Shown: positions 32,508 through 43,518, counted from the first letter of the stretch. The stretch is 64,000 nt of DNA from Massospora cicadina (GCA_022478985.1 JAKSZP010009579.1:24691-88690); one strand, 5' to 3'. Program-made: numbers and translations. Notes: generated by a model from the sequence alone, not told the origin.

Positions 32508-33760
32508 ATGGACTTGGCCATTGAGGGACCTGCTAAAGCTAATCATCAATTTCAATCTGCAGATATGGAAGAAACGGTCAAGGACTTGATAAGGGGGGCT
32601 ATTCAGCCCAGTGCCCATATTAACTAAGACCGAGCATTTAAGGTTGCAGCTAATATGACGGACTTATATAACAGTGCAGTTTTACAACATACCAAGGTCA
32701 TTTTGGCTAAAACAGAGCAGTCTCTCCGGCAGTGCATGCATCCTGACATTCATCATGTACTCCAGATTTTGGGCTTACATCATCTTGAGATCTAATGCCA
32801 GTTGACCCTGGAGCAACGATTTCATTCTCAGCTACCTCACTATATGAGACTGCTTCTAACCTTAACCGGGATAATTGTGAAGCCATACTTAATAATAGGA
32901 GGGAAATCGATGATCTACATAACCATCTGTTGAAAATTGACAATGGAGTTGTGGGTTACATTGGCTAAGAAGTATCTCAACAGGTTAATGATATTGCTAA
33001 TACTATTCCATACTGAATCACTTCCCTTGAAGATGAGATTACTAAACAACTGGGACAATTGCAGGCCCAACATGAGGAATGCTTTGTTGAACTCGATGGG
33101 CTACTTCAACAACTTGTCCAAAATTGTGGATACTCTTTGAGATGGACCCGGTCTTGTTGGTCCTCCTGGACCTCCAGAACCACCATGATATCCTTTGGTG
33201 ACCCTGGGACCCCCTGGTGGATGAGGTCCTCAAGGCCCTGCAGGTCAACAGGGCCCAACTGGGCCTGTAGGTCATGATGGTTCGCAAGAACCCCCAGTAA
33301 CTCCTGGTCCCCCATGGCTCAACGCTTTCAGTTCACGATTCTGACCCTTCAAGTACTGGCAACAAGAGTGCAGGCGTTAGAAAACTAAATTTAAGCCATA
33401 GCTCAAGGATGTTTCTTATCTCTAGAAGGACTTCTGACTAACCTGGATTATTCACTAACCAATTTATTGGATGGAGTTGATAATAATCATCATCTATGCG
33501 ATTCTAACCAATCTACAAAAGAAACTTAGTTTGCAATGTTGACAGCTTCCATTGATCAGTTAACTGCTAAATATTGAGTACTCAAGAATAAGCAAGTAGA
33601 GAAACTCGCTGGAATTTATAACTTGAAATCAATCGCCTGCAAATGACAATGTTACACAATGGGTTCAGAATTTACAGAATGATATTAACCATTTATGATA
33701 ACAGTTGACTGAATCCCTACTAAAGTCCATACCCTGAGTCCAAGCTCTCAGAAGCTGATC
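32508..33760 (+). pseudogene. Gag N-terminal region of element 3 (coiled-coil-like, collagen-like)
   Basis: Starts MDLAIEGPAKANHQFQSADM. Heptad-like segments follow (REIDDLHNHLLKID; EDEITKQLGQLQAQHEE), then a Gly-X-Y stretch at 33141-33320, then another helical-looking region (LSLEGLLTNLDYSLTNLLDG at about 33410-33480). Stops and frameshifts break it several times. A coil-collagen-coil order would suit an oligomerising structural protein. This reading is mine; I know of no standard gag family with it. Confidence 0.5.
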
Positions 33761-33765
33761 TAGCC

Positions 33766-34420
33766 ATGGTATATGGAGTACATGTCTTAAGCAATGAACC
33801 CATCGCCTTCAAACCTAAATTTAAGGATAATTTTGAGCTGGGTGAACGTAGCATTCATTCTTTTCTATCTGTCTATGAGCGATCAATGGATTTGGCGACG
33901 GATCAACAGAAAGTTCAGCATATTACTTCTTGTTTAAGCCGATACACTCGAGAAATCATGGTTCCTCACCTTAAGGTTTACAATACATAGGCTCAAGTGA
34001 AAATTGCACTTATTAAGGAATTTGGGAGTAATCAAATACTATCTAATAAAAAGAAAGCATTTATGAGCATCCAAGTCAAGCAAGGAGAGTCAATTCAAGA
34101 TTTTGCGAAGAGAATTTATCATGAGGCCCAGACTCTCACTACTTGTGATTGTATTACCGTAGATGATGCCATTTCAGCTTTGATGAGTGTGTTTGCTTCT
34201 TGTACTTTGTTGTTACTACATTTAGAATCTCTTAAAAGAAATTTCAGATTTATATCGACATCAAAGAGGCGTTGATGGAGATTCCTAATGGTGTGATGCA
34301 CCTGACCTCTGCTAATAACCCTCGCTCCTATATCCATGTGATGCTGCCTAGACCAAAACCTAAACCTAAGAAGGATCCTTGCAGCTATTGAAGTCCAGAG
34401 GGTCATAGAGAAACTAAATG
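33766..34420 (+). pseudogene. Capsid and zinc-knuckle region of gag (element 3)
   Basis: Open pieces 33766-33990 and 33997-34275. They hold retrotransposon gag sequence: FELGERSIHSFLSVYERSMD, KVQHITSCLSRYTREI, IKEFGSNQILSNKKKAFMSI, VKQGESIQDFAKRI. At about 34379 a CCHC knuckle can be read with its second Cys turned into a stop, ending EGHRETKCW. Gag forms the particle and binds element RNA. Confidence 0.65.
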
Positions 34421-34689
34421 TTGGAAAAACAAGATGTAGTGCCAAAGAAGAGGAGTCAGCATAGGGCAAGAGGCTCCCAATGATATCCTACCTCTTGTGC
34501 CTTAATTGCAATCTTTTAACCGCCCTAAAGACCGTTATGTGATATCTGCTCCTGGTGAACTTGATATCCATGATGATTTAGCCAACAAAGATACTATTTC
34601 TTCTTATGCTTCTGTTTCATCTTCTAATTCAATTCAACCATTTATTACCTCAGTATGTTCAATTCCACACTTTGGCACTGATGTGACCT

Positions 34690-35016
34690 GAGTGGAAGTC
34701 ATAGTACACAAAGTGAAATTTTAGCTATCATCAACATGGGATCGCCCACAATTGTGATCTCGTCCAGGATTATAAAAAAATAAAAGTGGCGCTGGACCTA
34801 AATCATACTCAAGGCTACGGATCTGCTGGTCCTTCATATACTAAATCCATAAAAGCTTATTCTTCCCTTCCAATGCGCTATGGAAAGTTAGTTGTTTCAT
34901 CCCCTGCAGTAGTGTTGGGCAACAACTGCTATGACTTACTTTTGGGAACCAAATTCCTCATTGATTTTGTTGTGATAATTAGTCTGAAGGATGATTATCT
35001 TTCCTTAATTGGATAG
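34690..35016 (+). pseudogene. Aspartic protease region of element 3
   Basis: MGSPTIVISSRI at about 34735 aligns with the DTGSP active site; the catalytic Asp is replaced by Asn. Downstream NCYDLLLGTKFLIDFVVII corresponds to the conserved (Y)D-(I/L)LLG-x-FL flap-strand motif. Probably inactive. It is followed directly by the dUTPase domain. Confidence 0.6.
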
Positions 35017-35149
35017 CGAGTATTTTTAATTTTAAATATGTCCCCAATAACAAAGGCAAAATCAAACGACGTGTTTGCTTATTGGAATATCCCACTTCTA
35101 TCTCTCGTCTTGAGTACCAAATTTTGGGACCTAGACTATTCTTCCGCCT

Positions 35150-35420
35150 CCTTCAGCTTGTGCCTCTAAAGGAATGCCTTTATACTTTAACAATTTGATT
35201 ACTATTCCTCCAAAAGATCAAGTTGTATTTGATACTGGATTACAAGTATTTGTGCCAGTTAATCACATATTAGAGCTCAGGTAACAGTATTCCTCTCATT
35301 TGGAGGCCTTAACCTACCCTGGTATACTTGATCCCACCTATAATGGGACTGTTCTAGTCTTACTAGTTAATCGCACCTCTCAACCTATGAAGTTGAATTT
35401 AAGTAACCTTATCACATATG
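35150..35420 (+). pseudogene. dUTPase-like domain of element 3, between protease and RT
   Basis: Reading frame with one stop (35282-35284). In order: ASKGMPLYFNNLITIPP (motif 1 region), DQVVFDTGLQVFVPVNH (strand with TGL and VP), ELR (start of motif 2), LTYPGILDPTYNGTVLVLLV (motif 3, like PGVIDxDYRGxIxVxL), NRTSQPMKLNLSNLI (motif 4 region). dUTPases turn dUTP to dUMP and pyrophosphate, lowering uracil incorporation during cDNA synthesis. Position between protease and RT fits dUTPase-bearing gypsy elements known from basidiomycetes. Comparable domains occur in elements 4 and 5. Confidence 0.72.
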
Positions 35421-35439
35421 TGCGGCCTACTCCGTGAAT

Positions 35440-36420
35440 GAAAATTTATCCATCTTGGGATGTGGGGATTTGCATGATTATGGGTTGGAAGAACCACCTA
35501 TCATTGTTAGAGTCGACGCCAAATTTGGAGCTTCACTTACTCCAGAACAACAGCATAAAGCCGAGGCTCTAATTTAAGAGTATGCTGACATATTTGCCAT
35601 GGGCCCCGGAGATTTTGGGCTAATGAAAGATGTGCAGCATCAGGTGAAAAAAGGAGATGCTCTCCTTATTTGAGACCGGCCTAAATACAAATCTAAAGTT
35701 TAGGAGGCTCAGGTCTCAGTGTAATTGAAACAACTCCTTAATGCTGAGCTACTAACGCCTTCTCAAAGTGCATGGACTTTCCCTCTACTTCTCATCCAAA
35801 AGAAAATGGAGGTCATAGAGTGGTTATGGACTATCATCAGCTTAATACTGTTACCCAAAAGGGATTCTTATCCTCTACCTCATAATGATGATTCATTAAG
35901 ATTATTGTCTGGGTCACAGGTCTTCTCAGCCATGGACTTTGCTAGTGGCTACTGGAAAATTGACCTGGCTCTGGAAGACCATCAGAAATTCACCTTAATT
36001 TCTAGTAAGGGGTTATTTGAACCTACCCATATGCCACAGGGGCTTTGTAATGCCCTTGCTACTTTTCAAAGAGCCATGGATGGCTTATTTGGGGACTTGA
36101 AACTTTCATGCATTTTAGTTTATTTAGACAATGTTACTATTTTCTCTCATACTTTTAACGAGCATTTATCTCATTTAAAAATTACTTGGTTAAATGCGCC
36201 ACGCTTCTATTAAGCTAAAAACATCTGTGTGTTTTTTTCAAAGCTGAGATGGAATTCTTAGGCCATAAAGTTAATCACAATGGTATTTTACCCTTATCTA
36301 ATAAGATACAAGCTATTTTGAACATGCCTGTTCCTAAAAGCTTGCGCAATATTCAATTTTTAGGGATGGTTGGTTATTACTGAAAATTTAACCCCCACTT
36401 TGCTTAGATTGTGGAGCCTT
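35440..36420 (+). pseudogene. Reverse transcriptase of element 3
   Basis: Open core at 35725-36213. Motifs: KQLLNAELLTPSQSAWTFPL, LPKRDSYPLPHNDDSL, QVFSAMDFASGYWKIDLALE, KGLFEPTHMPQGLCNALATF. The polymerase site at 36121-36132 reads YLDN instead of YLDD, so the second Asp is gone. Thumb remnants (FLGHKVNHNGILP, FLGMVGYY) follow to about 36400. Confidence 0.75.
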
Positions 36421-36539
36421 TAGTCTATTTATTGCACAACGAAGTTCCTTTCTTATGGGAAGAATCACAGTTGCAAGCTTTTAATCTTTTCGCGTCAAGC
36501 TTTAATTAGTGCCCCAATATTATCCCATCCTAATTTTTC

Positions 36540-36950
36540 AAACCCTTTATCTTATTTACTAATGCCAGTAATGTAGCTATTGGGGATATTTTTGCTCATT
36601 ATGATTCCAACCTGATTGATAATCCCATCGCTTATTATAGTAAAACCCCTTACAAGGCTGAATGCAATTATAGCGCTACCAAGAGTGAATGCCTTGCAGT
36701 CTTATCCAACATCAAGAGTTTCGCCCTTATCTCTATGGCAAACATTTTAATATCATCACGGATCACGATTCCTTGAAATGGTTACAACAAATGAAAGAAC
36801 CTGATAGACGCTTAGCTGATGGTCATTAAAACTTCAGAATTATGACTTTCAATTCAACATTGCGCTGGAGCTATACTTTAAATGCTGATGGACTTTCTCA
36901 ATTACTTATACTAACGTTATTCACTGCTGAGGAAGATCATTCTATGATCT
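36540..36950 (+). pseudogene. RNase H of element 3
   Basis: FITNASNVAIGDIFAHYDS (normally TDAS), NPIAYYSKTPYKAECNYSAT, KSECLAVLSNIKSF, then ITDHDSLKWLQQ in a shifted frame. Broken by frameshifts. Confidence 0.65.
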
Positions 36951-37039
36951 GATTGGCAGATCTAAACTCTGGTATCATGAATCTAAGGACGTTATAGCAA
37001 TGCTATAATCCTTAACCAAGAATACTCAAGTTTAAGAAG

Positions 37040-38062
37040 GTTCTATATATAAGAAGTTTGATCTAAATGGCTGCCTTTTATTTGGCCTTCTGTGAGGACT
37101 AATACTATTATGGAGGCTCACCAAACTTATGGGCATGTATCTGTCGTTAAGACTAAACAGTGGTTGAAGAATCATTGTTATTGGGATAACATGCTGGAAA
37201 CTGTGCATGATGTGTTGGAGACTTGTCTCACTAACCAACAACAGTGTGGAAATACGATTTACCAACACAAAATTGTGGGACCTTCAGAACCTTTTTCCAC
37301 TATGAGTTTTGATGTGGTGGATTCTCTCCCTACTTCTACTTATGGACATCTTATATTAGTTATTGACCATTTTACCAAATGGATTGCAGCTGTATCTGTT
37401 TCCACGGTCACCACTAAGGCTACTGCATTCTTCCTTTATAAGCAAGTTTTCATCCGGTATGGTAGCCCAAAAATCCTATTATCTGATAATTGGCCCAACT
37501 TTGTTTCACAGGTGGTATCTGAGCTTACTAAATTAATGGGCACTATCAGTCGTTTATGTCCCCTTATAATCCTTCCACTAATGATGCAGTTTGGTGAGCA
37601 AATGGTACCCTTGTAGCCATTCTTCAAATGATGGCCTCCAATGATCCTAGTATATGGAATCTCTACTTACCTAGTGTGATGTTAGCTTAAAGGGTTAGCT
37701 ATCATCATATAATTGGAATGTCTCCCTTCAAGGCTCTTTACGGCCAGGATCCTATTTTATCCTCAAGTGTACAACCTATACTTGATGCTGCAACCCCGCA
37801 AACTACTTATTTAGCCATGAGGAGACTAGCTGATGAAATTATTAGAGTACAAGCCTTAGCTTCAAGTTCTCTTGCTGCTACAACCTTCAAAAGGGGAACT
37901 AGAATCAATGCTGTTCAACCTACGTTACCTGAATATCAAATTGGGGATCTTGTACTCTTTTATCAGCATAGACCTGGAGGATGGATTTACAAACTTGATA
38001 TCTTATGGGGGACAGTCCTTACCTTATTATTGATCATTGGGGTATTGAATACTCCATTATAG
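37040..38062 (+). pseudogene. Integrase of element 3
   Basis: Two open parts. 37092-37616 holds the zinc-binding region (EAHQTYGHVSVVKTKQWLKN..CLTNQQQC) and core (MSFDVVDSLPTSTYGHLILV, VIDHFTKWIAAVSV, YGSPKILLSDNWPNFVSQV). 37718-38062 is MSPFKALYGQDPILSSSVQP and YQIGDLVLFYQHRPG, the C-terminal part. No chromodomain is visible before the polypurine tract at 38140. Confidence 0.75.
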
Positions 38063-38150
38063 CTATTGATACTGGGACTTTTATCAATAGTATTAATAGC
38101 AAGTTTCTTTATAAGTATGTTCTCCCTAGGCAAGATCTTGAGGGGGGCAT

Positions 38151-38711
38151 TGTTGGAGATAAAACTGCGTGACTGATTAAAATCAAGATCAAGATTCTGT
38201 GTCTCAGCCTAATAAGATCATAAAAACCCCATTGGAGATATCCAATTCTCAAATTTACCAACTATTTTCCCTTCGGAGTTATTGGCATCCTCCTAAGGAT
38301 GAGGCTAAGCAATCTGAAGGGGCTAAACCATCCACAAGAAGGTCGATCCCATCTAATAAGAACAATATCAGATCTGACCATCACAAGTATTTTAATTATA
38401 ATCCGAAATATTGGGCATCTTTTAGAAAAGATCTTACCTCAGTTGAAGCACGAAAATACTCACAAAGAACTACCAAATCTACCCTTATAAATAACCCTCA
38501 TTTCTAACTAATAATGTACCACTATTTTTTGTCTCATGTAGCTCGACTTTGGTCAATTCATAAGAGAGTTCTGTATTCCAATTGGAATTTATTATTGCAA
38601 CGAAACTAATAACTTTGTTACTTTGTTTCTATCTTTGCTAAAGCCACAAAACTAATAATTTCGTAGCCTTGGTAGCGCCTGAATATCACAATTTCTATCA
38701 AAATTCCAATA
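38151..38711 (+). repeat. 3' LTR of element 3
   Basis: 561 bp, preceded by GAGGGGGGCAT and followed by CACTG (38712-38716). Confidence 0.85.
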
Positions 38712-38716
38712 CACTG

Positions 38717-39120
38717 TATGACACACTCCATGATAAACTTGGAAGTGGTAAAAGCACCTAAATCTTTTATTGCTATTGCTTCCACCCATCTTGTCAAATG
38801 ATCAATTGCTATTAATTTACTTAGATCATTTTGTGCCAGTTGGCAGAGGCCCCACCATATCAAGAGAAACAGTATGCTAAGCGAAACGAGGCTTTACCAG
38901 CTGGTATGTGGCTTTATTGTGGAAAGGTTTCTCCACTTGACACTGATGGCAACAGCTTAACGTTTCCAGCACATCATAATGCATGATCTCCCAATAATAG
39001 TGTGGTCACAAAAACTCCAACTTTTTCCGCAATCCTCCATGTCCTCCCACCCAATGGGCATCCATTTTAATTGCGGGTCTAGTGAAAGGTTTAGGGAAAC
39101 TCAGCGTCAAGTCTTCAATC
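38717..39120 (-). pseudogene. Integrase core of element 4
   Basis: LIAIDHLTRWVEAIAIKDLG and TTSKFIMECVIQ (38740-38830) are the core strand and helix; the reading is cut at the element 3 duplication. Upstream minus-strand sequence to about 39120 shows the zinc-binding part in broken frames (CHQCQVEKPF.. near 38930). Confidence 0.65.
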
Positions 39121-39123
39121 CGC

Positions 39124-39700
39124 TTATATTGTTCCCCTCACATAGGAAAGTATCCTTCCTAAGCCCATATAGTACCTTAATAACTTGTGGCAGCTCGTCA
39201 TGGTATTTGTCCACCACCATCTTCTCATACATAATATTGGCCAAATCCACCATAATGGCAACCATTGGTAGTCATGAAAGACAATCTGCACTTTGATGTA
39301 TTGCTCCAGGCTGGTGTACAATCTTGAAATCATACACCTGGAGCCTCAGTGCCCAATGCGCAAGCCATCCTTCTGGCTCATGGAGATTATGGAGCCAGCG
39401 CAAGAATGCATGATACGTCTCCATTTGAAATTTTACCAAATGTAGATATGCCCAAAAGTGTTTGTACACGTAAAATACTACCAAGTACTTCTGCTCAGTC
39501 ACGGTGTAGTTTCATTTGTGAAAGTTCAAGATTTGACTGCAAAATGCAACAGGGTGCTCCGCGCCATCATCATCCTTTTGGGATAATACTGCCCCTATAG
39601 TGGATAGTGATGTATCCTTTTCTACTATGAATTGTTTTTGAAGTTGGGGGTATTGCAAAATGGATGCACTCGCCAACGTGGTTTGTAACACATTGAAAGC
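39124..39700 (-). pseudogene. RNase H of element 4
   Basis: Open piece 39502-39272: YLVVFYVYKHFWAYLHL, LRWLHNLHEPEGWLAHWALR, LQVYDFKIVHQPGAIHQSAD, CLS (normally N.ADALSR). Further N-terminal RNase H remnants reach about 39700. Confidence 0.65.
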
Positions 39701-39829
39701 ATTTTGGCATTGTTCCTCCAGTTGAAAGTGGCATTTTTCTTTATAAACTCAAAGAGCAGTGCCCCAATACAACTGAAGTTAGGAACGAACCATCAGTAGT
39801 ACCCAAACATCCCCAAAAACTCTTGAGTA

Positions 39830-40720
39830 TACCATTTATTACCTGGGCAGGTCATCTTGCTTATCACTTCCACCTTTACTGAATGCAGGTTAAGCCCTTT
39901 TGAATCCACTATTAACCCAAGGCATTTTAATTTTTATTCTTTAAAAAAGTGACACTTCCAAGGCTTACTTTTGTTATTAGCATTAGTGAGTTGGCAGAAC
40001 ACTTGTTCTGGAGGGGCAAGATGCTCTGTAAACGTTTGCAAGAACACATTGATATCACTAAGGTAAATTAAGATGCAGGGCAGCCTCAATTCACCTTTAG
40101 TATCAATAGCACGATGGAATGTAGCTGGGGCGTTGCACAAACACTGTGTCATACATGTCGGCTGAAATAACCCCTTCAAAGTGATAATAGAACATTTTTG
40201 CATTCCCGCCAATGACAATTCGATCTGCCAGTACCCTGAGATCAAATCCATGGCGGAAAAATAATTAACTTCTCTCAATAGATTTAAGACTTTGTCAATC
40301 CATGGAAGGGAGTAGGAATCCTTCTTCATTACGCTATTGAGCTTTTGATACTCAAACACCCTATTTGTGCCATCTTTTTTCTTTACAATGAGCACCAGCG
40401 ATTCCCACGGACTGTTTGATGGCTCTAGCATCCCTTGTTTGATAAGTTTATCTACCTCGTTGGAGACATCCTCTTCTGCCGCCTTTAAACGTCTAATAGG
40501 CGCAATAGAATGGGAGGATGACAATATATCTATCCGATTCAACATCCCTTTGGGAAAATCCCAGATCTAGATTATCATATGATAAAATATCCCAGTATTT
40601 TTCAAATAATGCTATCACTTTATCTTGCTGTCCACCGACAATCCAATTAGCACGTCCCATGGAACTACTGTAATTATGCCAAATGATGAATTTTCTGTTA
40701 GGCTGAGGTTCTCCCATTAT
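39830..40720 (-). pseudogene. Reverse transcriptase of element 4
   Basis: Best piece 40545-39934: VDKLIKQGMLEPSNSPWESL, VLIVKKKDGTNRVFEYQKLN, YFSAMDLISGYWQIELSLAG, GLFQPTCMTQCLCNAPATF. The polymerase site at 40065-40054 reads YLSD, so the first catalytic Asp is Ser. Upstream (40717-40570) FEKYWDILSYDNLDLGFSQ is the usual lead-in. Gly in MPQGL is Cys. Inactive. Confidence 0.75.
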
Positions 40721-40799
40721 CCAATATCATGAATGTGGCGAACTTCATCTAAAGGAGCTAATTATAGATAAGCCACCACTTGGTACCGCTGGATCATTA

Positions 40800-41035
40800 C
40801 CATCTAATTCTGTAAATTCGCTAGCAGTACCTTCACCTCTACATTCCCAGGTAACAGTAACCTGGAGCCACATGTGAAACAAGCCGTAATGCTGGTGGGC
40901 CCCCACAATTTCCCCATATAGCCCTTTAGGGACATAAATTTTGAGCTCAGTTCCTATTATGCACTGGTGTCCAGATGGTAGGCTCAAAATTCTCGCTTCT
41001 CAGAGAGGAATCCCTTTATACTCATAGATCTGGTT
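40800..41035 (-). pseudogene. dUTPase-like domain of element 4
   Basis: Minus-strand order: YEYKGIPL (motif 1 region, like KGMPL in element 3), SLPSGHQCIIGTELKIYVPK (PGH..I.T.L.I..P), GLYGEIVGAHQHYGL (motif 2 region, RSGL degenerated), VTVTWECRGEGTASEF (motif 3 region, normally D-DYRGE). Same placement, between protease and RT, as in elements 3 and 5. Key catalytic Asp/Tyr positions look altered, so loss of activity is likely. Confidence 0.6.
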
Positions 41036-41183
41036 GGGGAGGGCTCTGGTTCTCCGCTTCATTTTCTGACATTGGACAGGAATCACCCCATCACTGTACG
41101 CAAGATTGCTATTACTGGAATGGAATGAATCTGTCATGGATTTAGCTATTATGAATTATAATGGTCCTCCAGTCAGGGGTGCG

Positions 41184-41777
41184 TTAGCACCAGTGGAGAG
41201 CCCAGACTGTCATAGGCATAGCGGTCTGAGCGATTAGTAAGAGTGTAGTTCTATTGGGGATGTGAAGAAAGTAAAAGTTTGTTAATGTACCAAAGACCCC
41301 CAAGGCAAACCAGATGGTTGCAATGGGGGCAACTGCGAGTCTTGTGGGGGCAACCCCCAAGGGTGGGAGAGGCAGGGAGGATGATGACTCCTCCAGAGTT
41401 TGCAGTTGCTGGCCTTCAGATTCGAACATGAGAGCTTGTGTGCCAATGAGGGATGGTACAGGGACCAATGCATGATTGGAAGTGAGAACGGAGATGGAAT
41501 GTGACCCAAAAAGAGTGTTAATGAGCTTCCCCTGGATGAGGTGCTCCAGGTCCCACAGGCAGGCCAATCCATCAGTGGCTGAGCTGGTTATGGACCTCAT
41601 GTCCGTGAGTGGTGGGGCAGGGCTGCTCTTTTGCTGCTCCAACCAGGAAGCAGTTTTGGAAAACTCAGCAGTAGAATTATTGGGTGGGTTTTTATTAAAT
41701 GGATGCATGGTAACAAATGAAACAGCAAGTTTGTCATTGAAGTGAGGCGAATTATAGTGCTTATGATCAGCTGCCAC
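41184..41777 (-). CDS. Unrecognised 197-codon ORF inside element 4
   Basis: The longest intact reading in element 4, lying between protease and dUTPase. It is Ser/Thr/Pro/Leu-rich with a Ser cluster (LEESSSSLPLPPLG near residue 130) and a hydrophobic C-terminal segment (IWFALGVFGTLTNFYFL) that could be a membrane helix. Base composition is richer in GC than the surrounding element. I do not recognise a family. It could be an accessory gene of the element, a captured host piece or part of an unrecognised insertion; frames upstream (42379-41927) may belong to it. Confidence 0.35.
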   Translation of the reverse strand: MAADHKHYNSPHFNDKLAVSFVTMHPFNKNPPNNSTAEFSKTASWLEQQKSSPAPPLTDMRSITSSATDGLACLWDLEHLIQGKLINTLFGSHSISVLTSNHALVPVPSLIGTQALMFESEGQQLQTLEESSSSLPLPPLGVAPTRLAVAPIATIWFALGVFGTLTNFYFLHIPNRTTLLLIAQTAMPMTVWALHWC

Positions 41778-41926
41778 GTGGCAGGGTCAAGCGACTGGAT
41801 GATCCAGTCAGCAAACATCGGTATGAGAACTTAGACAATGGCGCGCTTCATCAGATTGACCAGCAGACTTTAAGTAAAAAGTAAGGGGGATAGAGGCCAT
41901 GGCAAGCACAGGGAATTCGAGTTTTA

Positions 41927-42564
41927 TTAAGCATAAAGCGTGGAAGATAAGAAAATGAACTGACAACTGCCCCTGGGCAGGGCGGTTGCCTTAAGTACTG
42001 GATAAATCGCATATGAAGGTATCATGGGATTGGGTTTTGGGGTTTGAAGATGTGATTTGGTTGGCTTGCATGGAGGTAGGTATGGTAATGCTCGAGATTT
42101 TGGCAAAAATAAAAAACTTTTGCAAATTTTCCCACATTCTTGGGGCCACCCCAAGTTGATGCTACTGATCTGGGTCCTGGTCATCAGAGTTGGCCTGTCC
42201 ACATGATTTGTATTTTCTAGATTTATCCCAGGAGGCAGGGTCCATTGGGTTGAATTTTTCGAGACTTGGGCCAAACTCTTAATTGGACTATTTGCATAAT
42301 CCAAACTTTCTGGATCCATCCCAGAGCATTGGGGCAACTGGTCCAAGTCATCTGGTATCTGCTTTGAGATCATAGTCATGCCCTGATCTGATTTCCGGTG
42401 CTAGCCAGTCTAAACTGTCTCCCCCAGACTGGAATTTGCAGGCCAGGCTCTGATGTTGGTAAATGCTGTTTCCCCAAAGTTTTGACATAGTTTGCCTGGG
42501 GAGTGGGGGGTCCCAGGGGCCTGTCCATGGCCTCTGGTGTGCGCAATCTCTCTGCAGACTCCAT
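41927..42564 (-). other. Further unassigned reading in the element 4 linker
   Basis: Two overlapping frames, 42564-42376 and 42379-41927, joined by ATGA, give about 210 codons of Pro/Ser/Gln-rich sequence (GPPTPQANYVKTLGKQHLPT; KPTKSHLQTPKPNP). No domain is recognised. Together with 41777-41184 this makes the protease-to-dUTPase spacer about 1.5 kb, far longer than in elements 3 and 5. Confidence 0.35.
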
Positions 42565-42568
42565 CTAT

Positions 42569-43130
42569 TTAACTTACCAGGGTTGAGGAGGGGGAAGTGG
42601 TGGGAAAGGGGTATCCTTGGGGGGTAGTCTCCCAGCGCTCGTCTATCACATAAGTAAAGTCGCTCAGCTGTGACAGAGGGTCCACTTGGCCCTTGTGACA
42701 TCTTTTTCTCCAAAAGGGGTGTTTCTCCCAGTCTAGTTGCAGGGGCTGGTCTCCAGGACTTACAGGATCTGTTGAGATTCCGGTAGAGGCAAAGTAAATG
42801 GGAATCTGTTGTCCCAAAATATTAAGGGTTTCCTCCGCCATAACTATCACAGCTCTAAATATCCTCATATTTTCCGCACTGATTAGAATATCATAGTTAA
42901 TTAGGTAGAACAACTGCTGGGGTGGAAGCCTTAGCCAACCCAATTTGCAAAGGCAACGCACTTTATGCTCCTTCAGACACAATACTTTGTGTCCCCAAAG
43001 TCCTGTATACTAATCTGTGGTACATATACAGCTTCAGCGGAAGCTTAGCCACCAAACTGGTAGAGATTATATTCACTGGGGCCCCAGTGTCTATGATTGA
43101 CCAGAATTTTGTGCTCTGAACGAAAATGTC
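42569..43130 (-). pseudogene. Aspartic protease region of element 4
   Basis: IIDTGAPVNIISTSLVAKL at about 43105-43045 holds an intact DTGA active site. After a frameshift, 42982-42569 continues with YDILISAENMRIFRAVIVM, the conserved strand near the protease C-terminus, then a linker. Upstream remnants connect to the zinc knuckle at 43640. Confidence 0.65.
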
Positions 43131-43518
43131 ACAGTAAGTGCACTCTGAATAAGAAAAACATCAGTGTTTTTTATGTGGACGTCCAAATGCTTTTTGTTAC
43201 TATGGAAGGGGGAAATGCCCATACCAACATGAGGATACTCCATAGCGATTTTTTTGACTGAATTGCTACGTTAACCCCTACTAGAGAGGTAACGTCCATT
43301 GAGGGATCCGCGTTGCTTATGACAGTTTTTTCCAGGATCTGCCATGAGTATGGCTTCTGCACATCCTGGTGGAACTCAGAGCTTGGGGGTGAATAACCAC
43401 TCTCTGGAATAGAAGATGGGGTATCTTACAGAAGCTGTTGGTATAGCAAGTCGTCCAGCTGAGTTTTGAGTCCTGTGCGAGAAGACTCCTGAGAATCATT
43501 GTGGACAATTAATTTTTA

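Larger units (their letters stand above)
31765..38711 (+). mobile_element. Element 3: dUTPase-bearing Ty3/gypsy retrotransposon
   Basis: 6947 bp, plus strand, inserted in the integrase of element 4. LTRs are 31765-32323 and 38151-38711 (TGTTGGAGATA..). A primer-binding-like TGGTGCTCCC starts at 32325 and a GAGGGGGG polypurine tract lies at 38140-38148. The interior encodes gag with coiled-coil-like and collagen-like parts, capsid, zinc knuckle, protease, dUTPase, RT, RNase H and integrase without chromodomain. Numerous stops make it inactive. Confidence 0.88.

Noticed and set aside
41476..41745. Plus-strand 89-codon ORF
   Set aside because: Opposite to the longer minus-strand 197-codon ORF and without domain signal.
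42560..42600. GTAAGT on the minus strand as a possible 5' splice site of a host gene
   Set aside because: It lies in the element 4 linker, I could not find a matching acceptor that restores an ORF, and retroelements do not normally keep introns.
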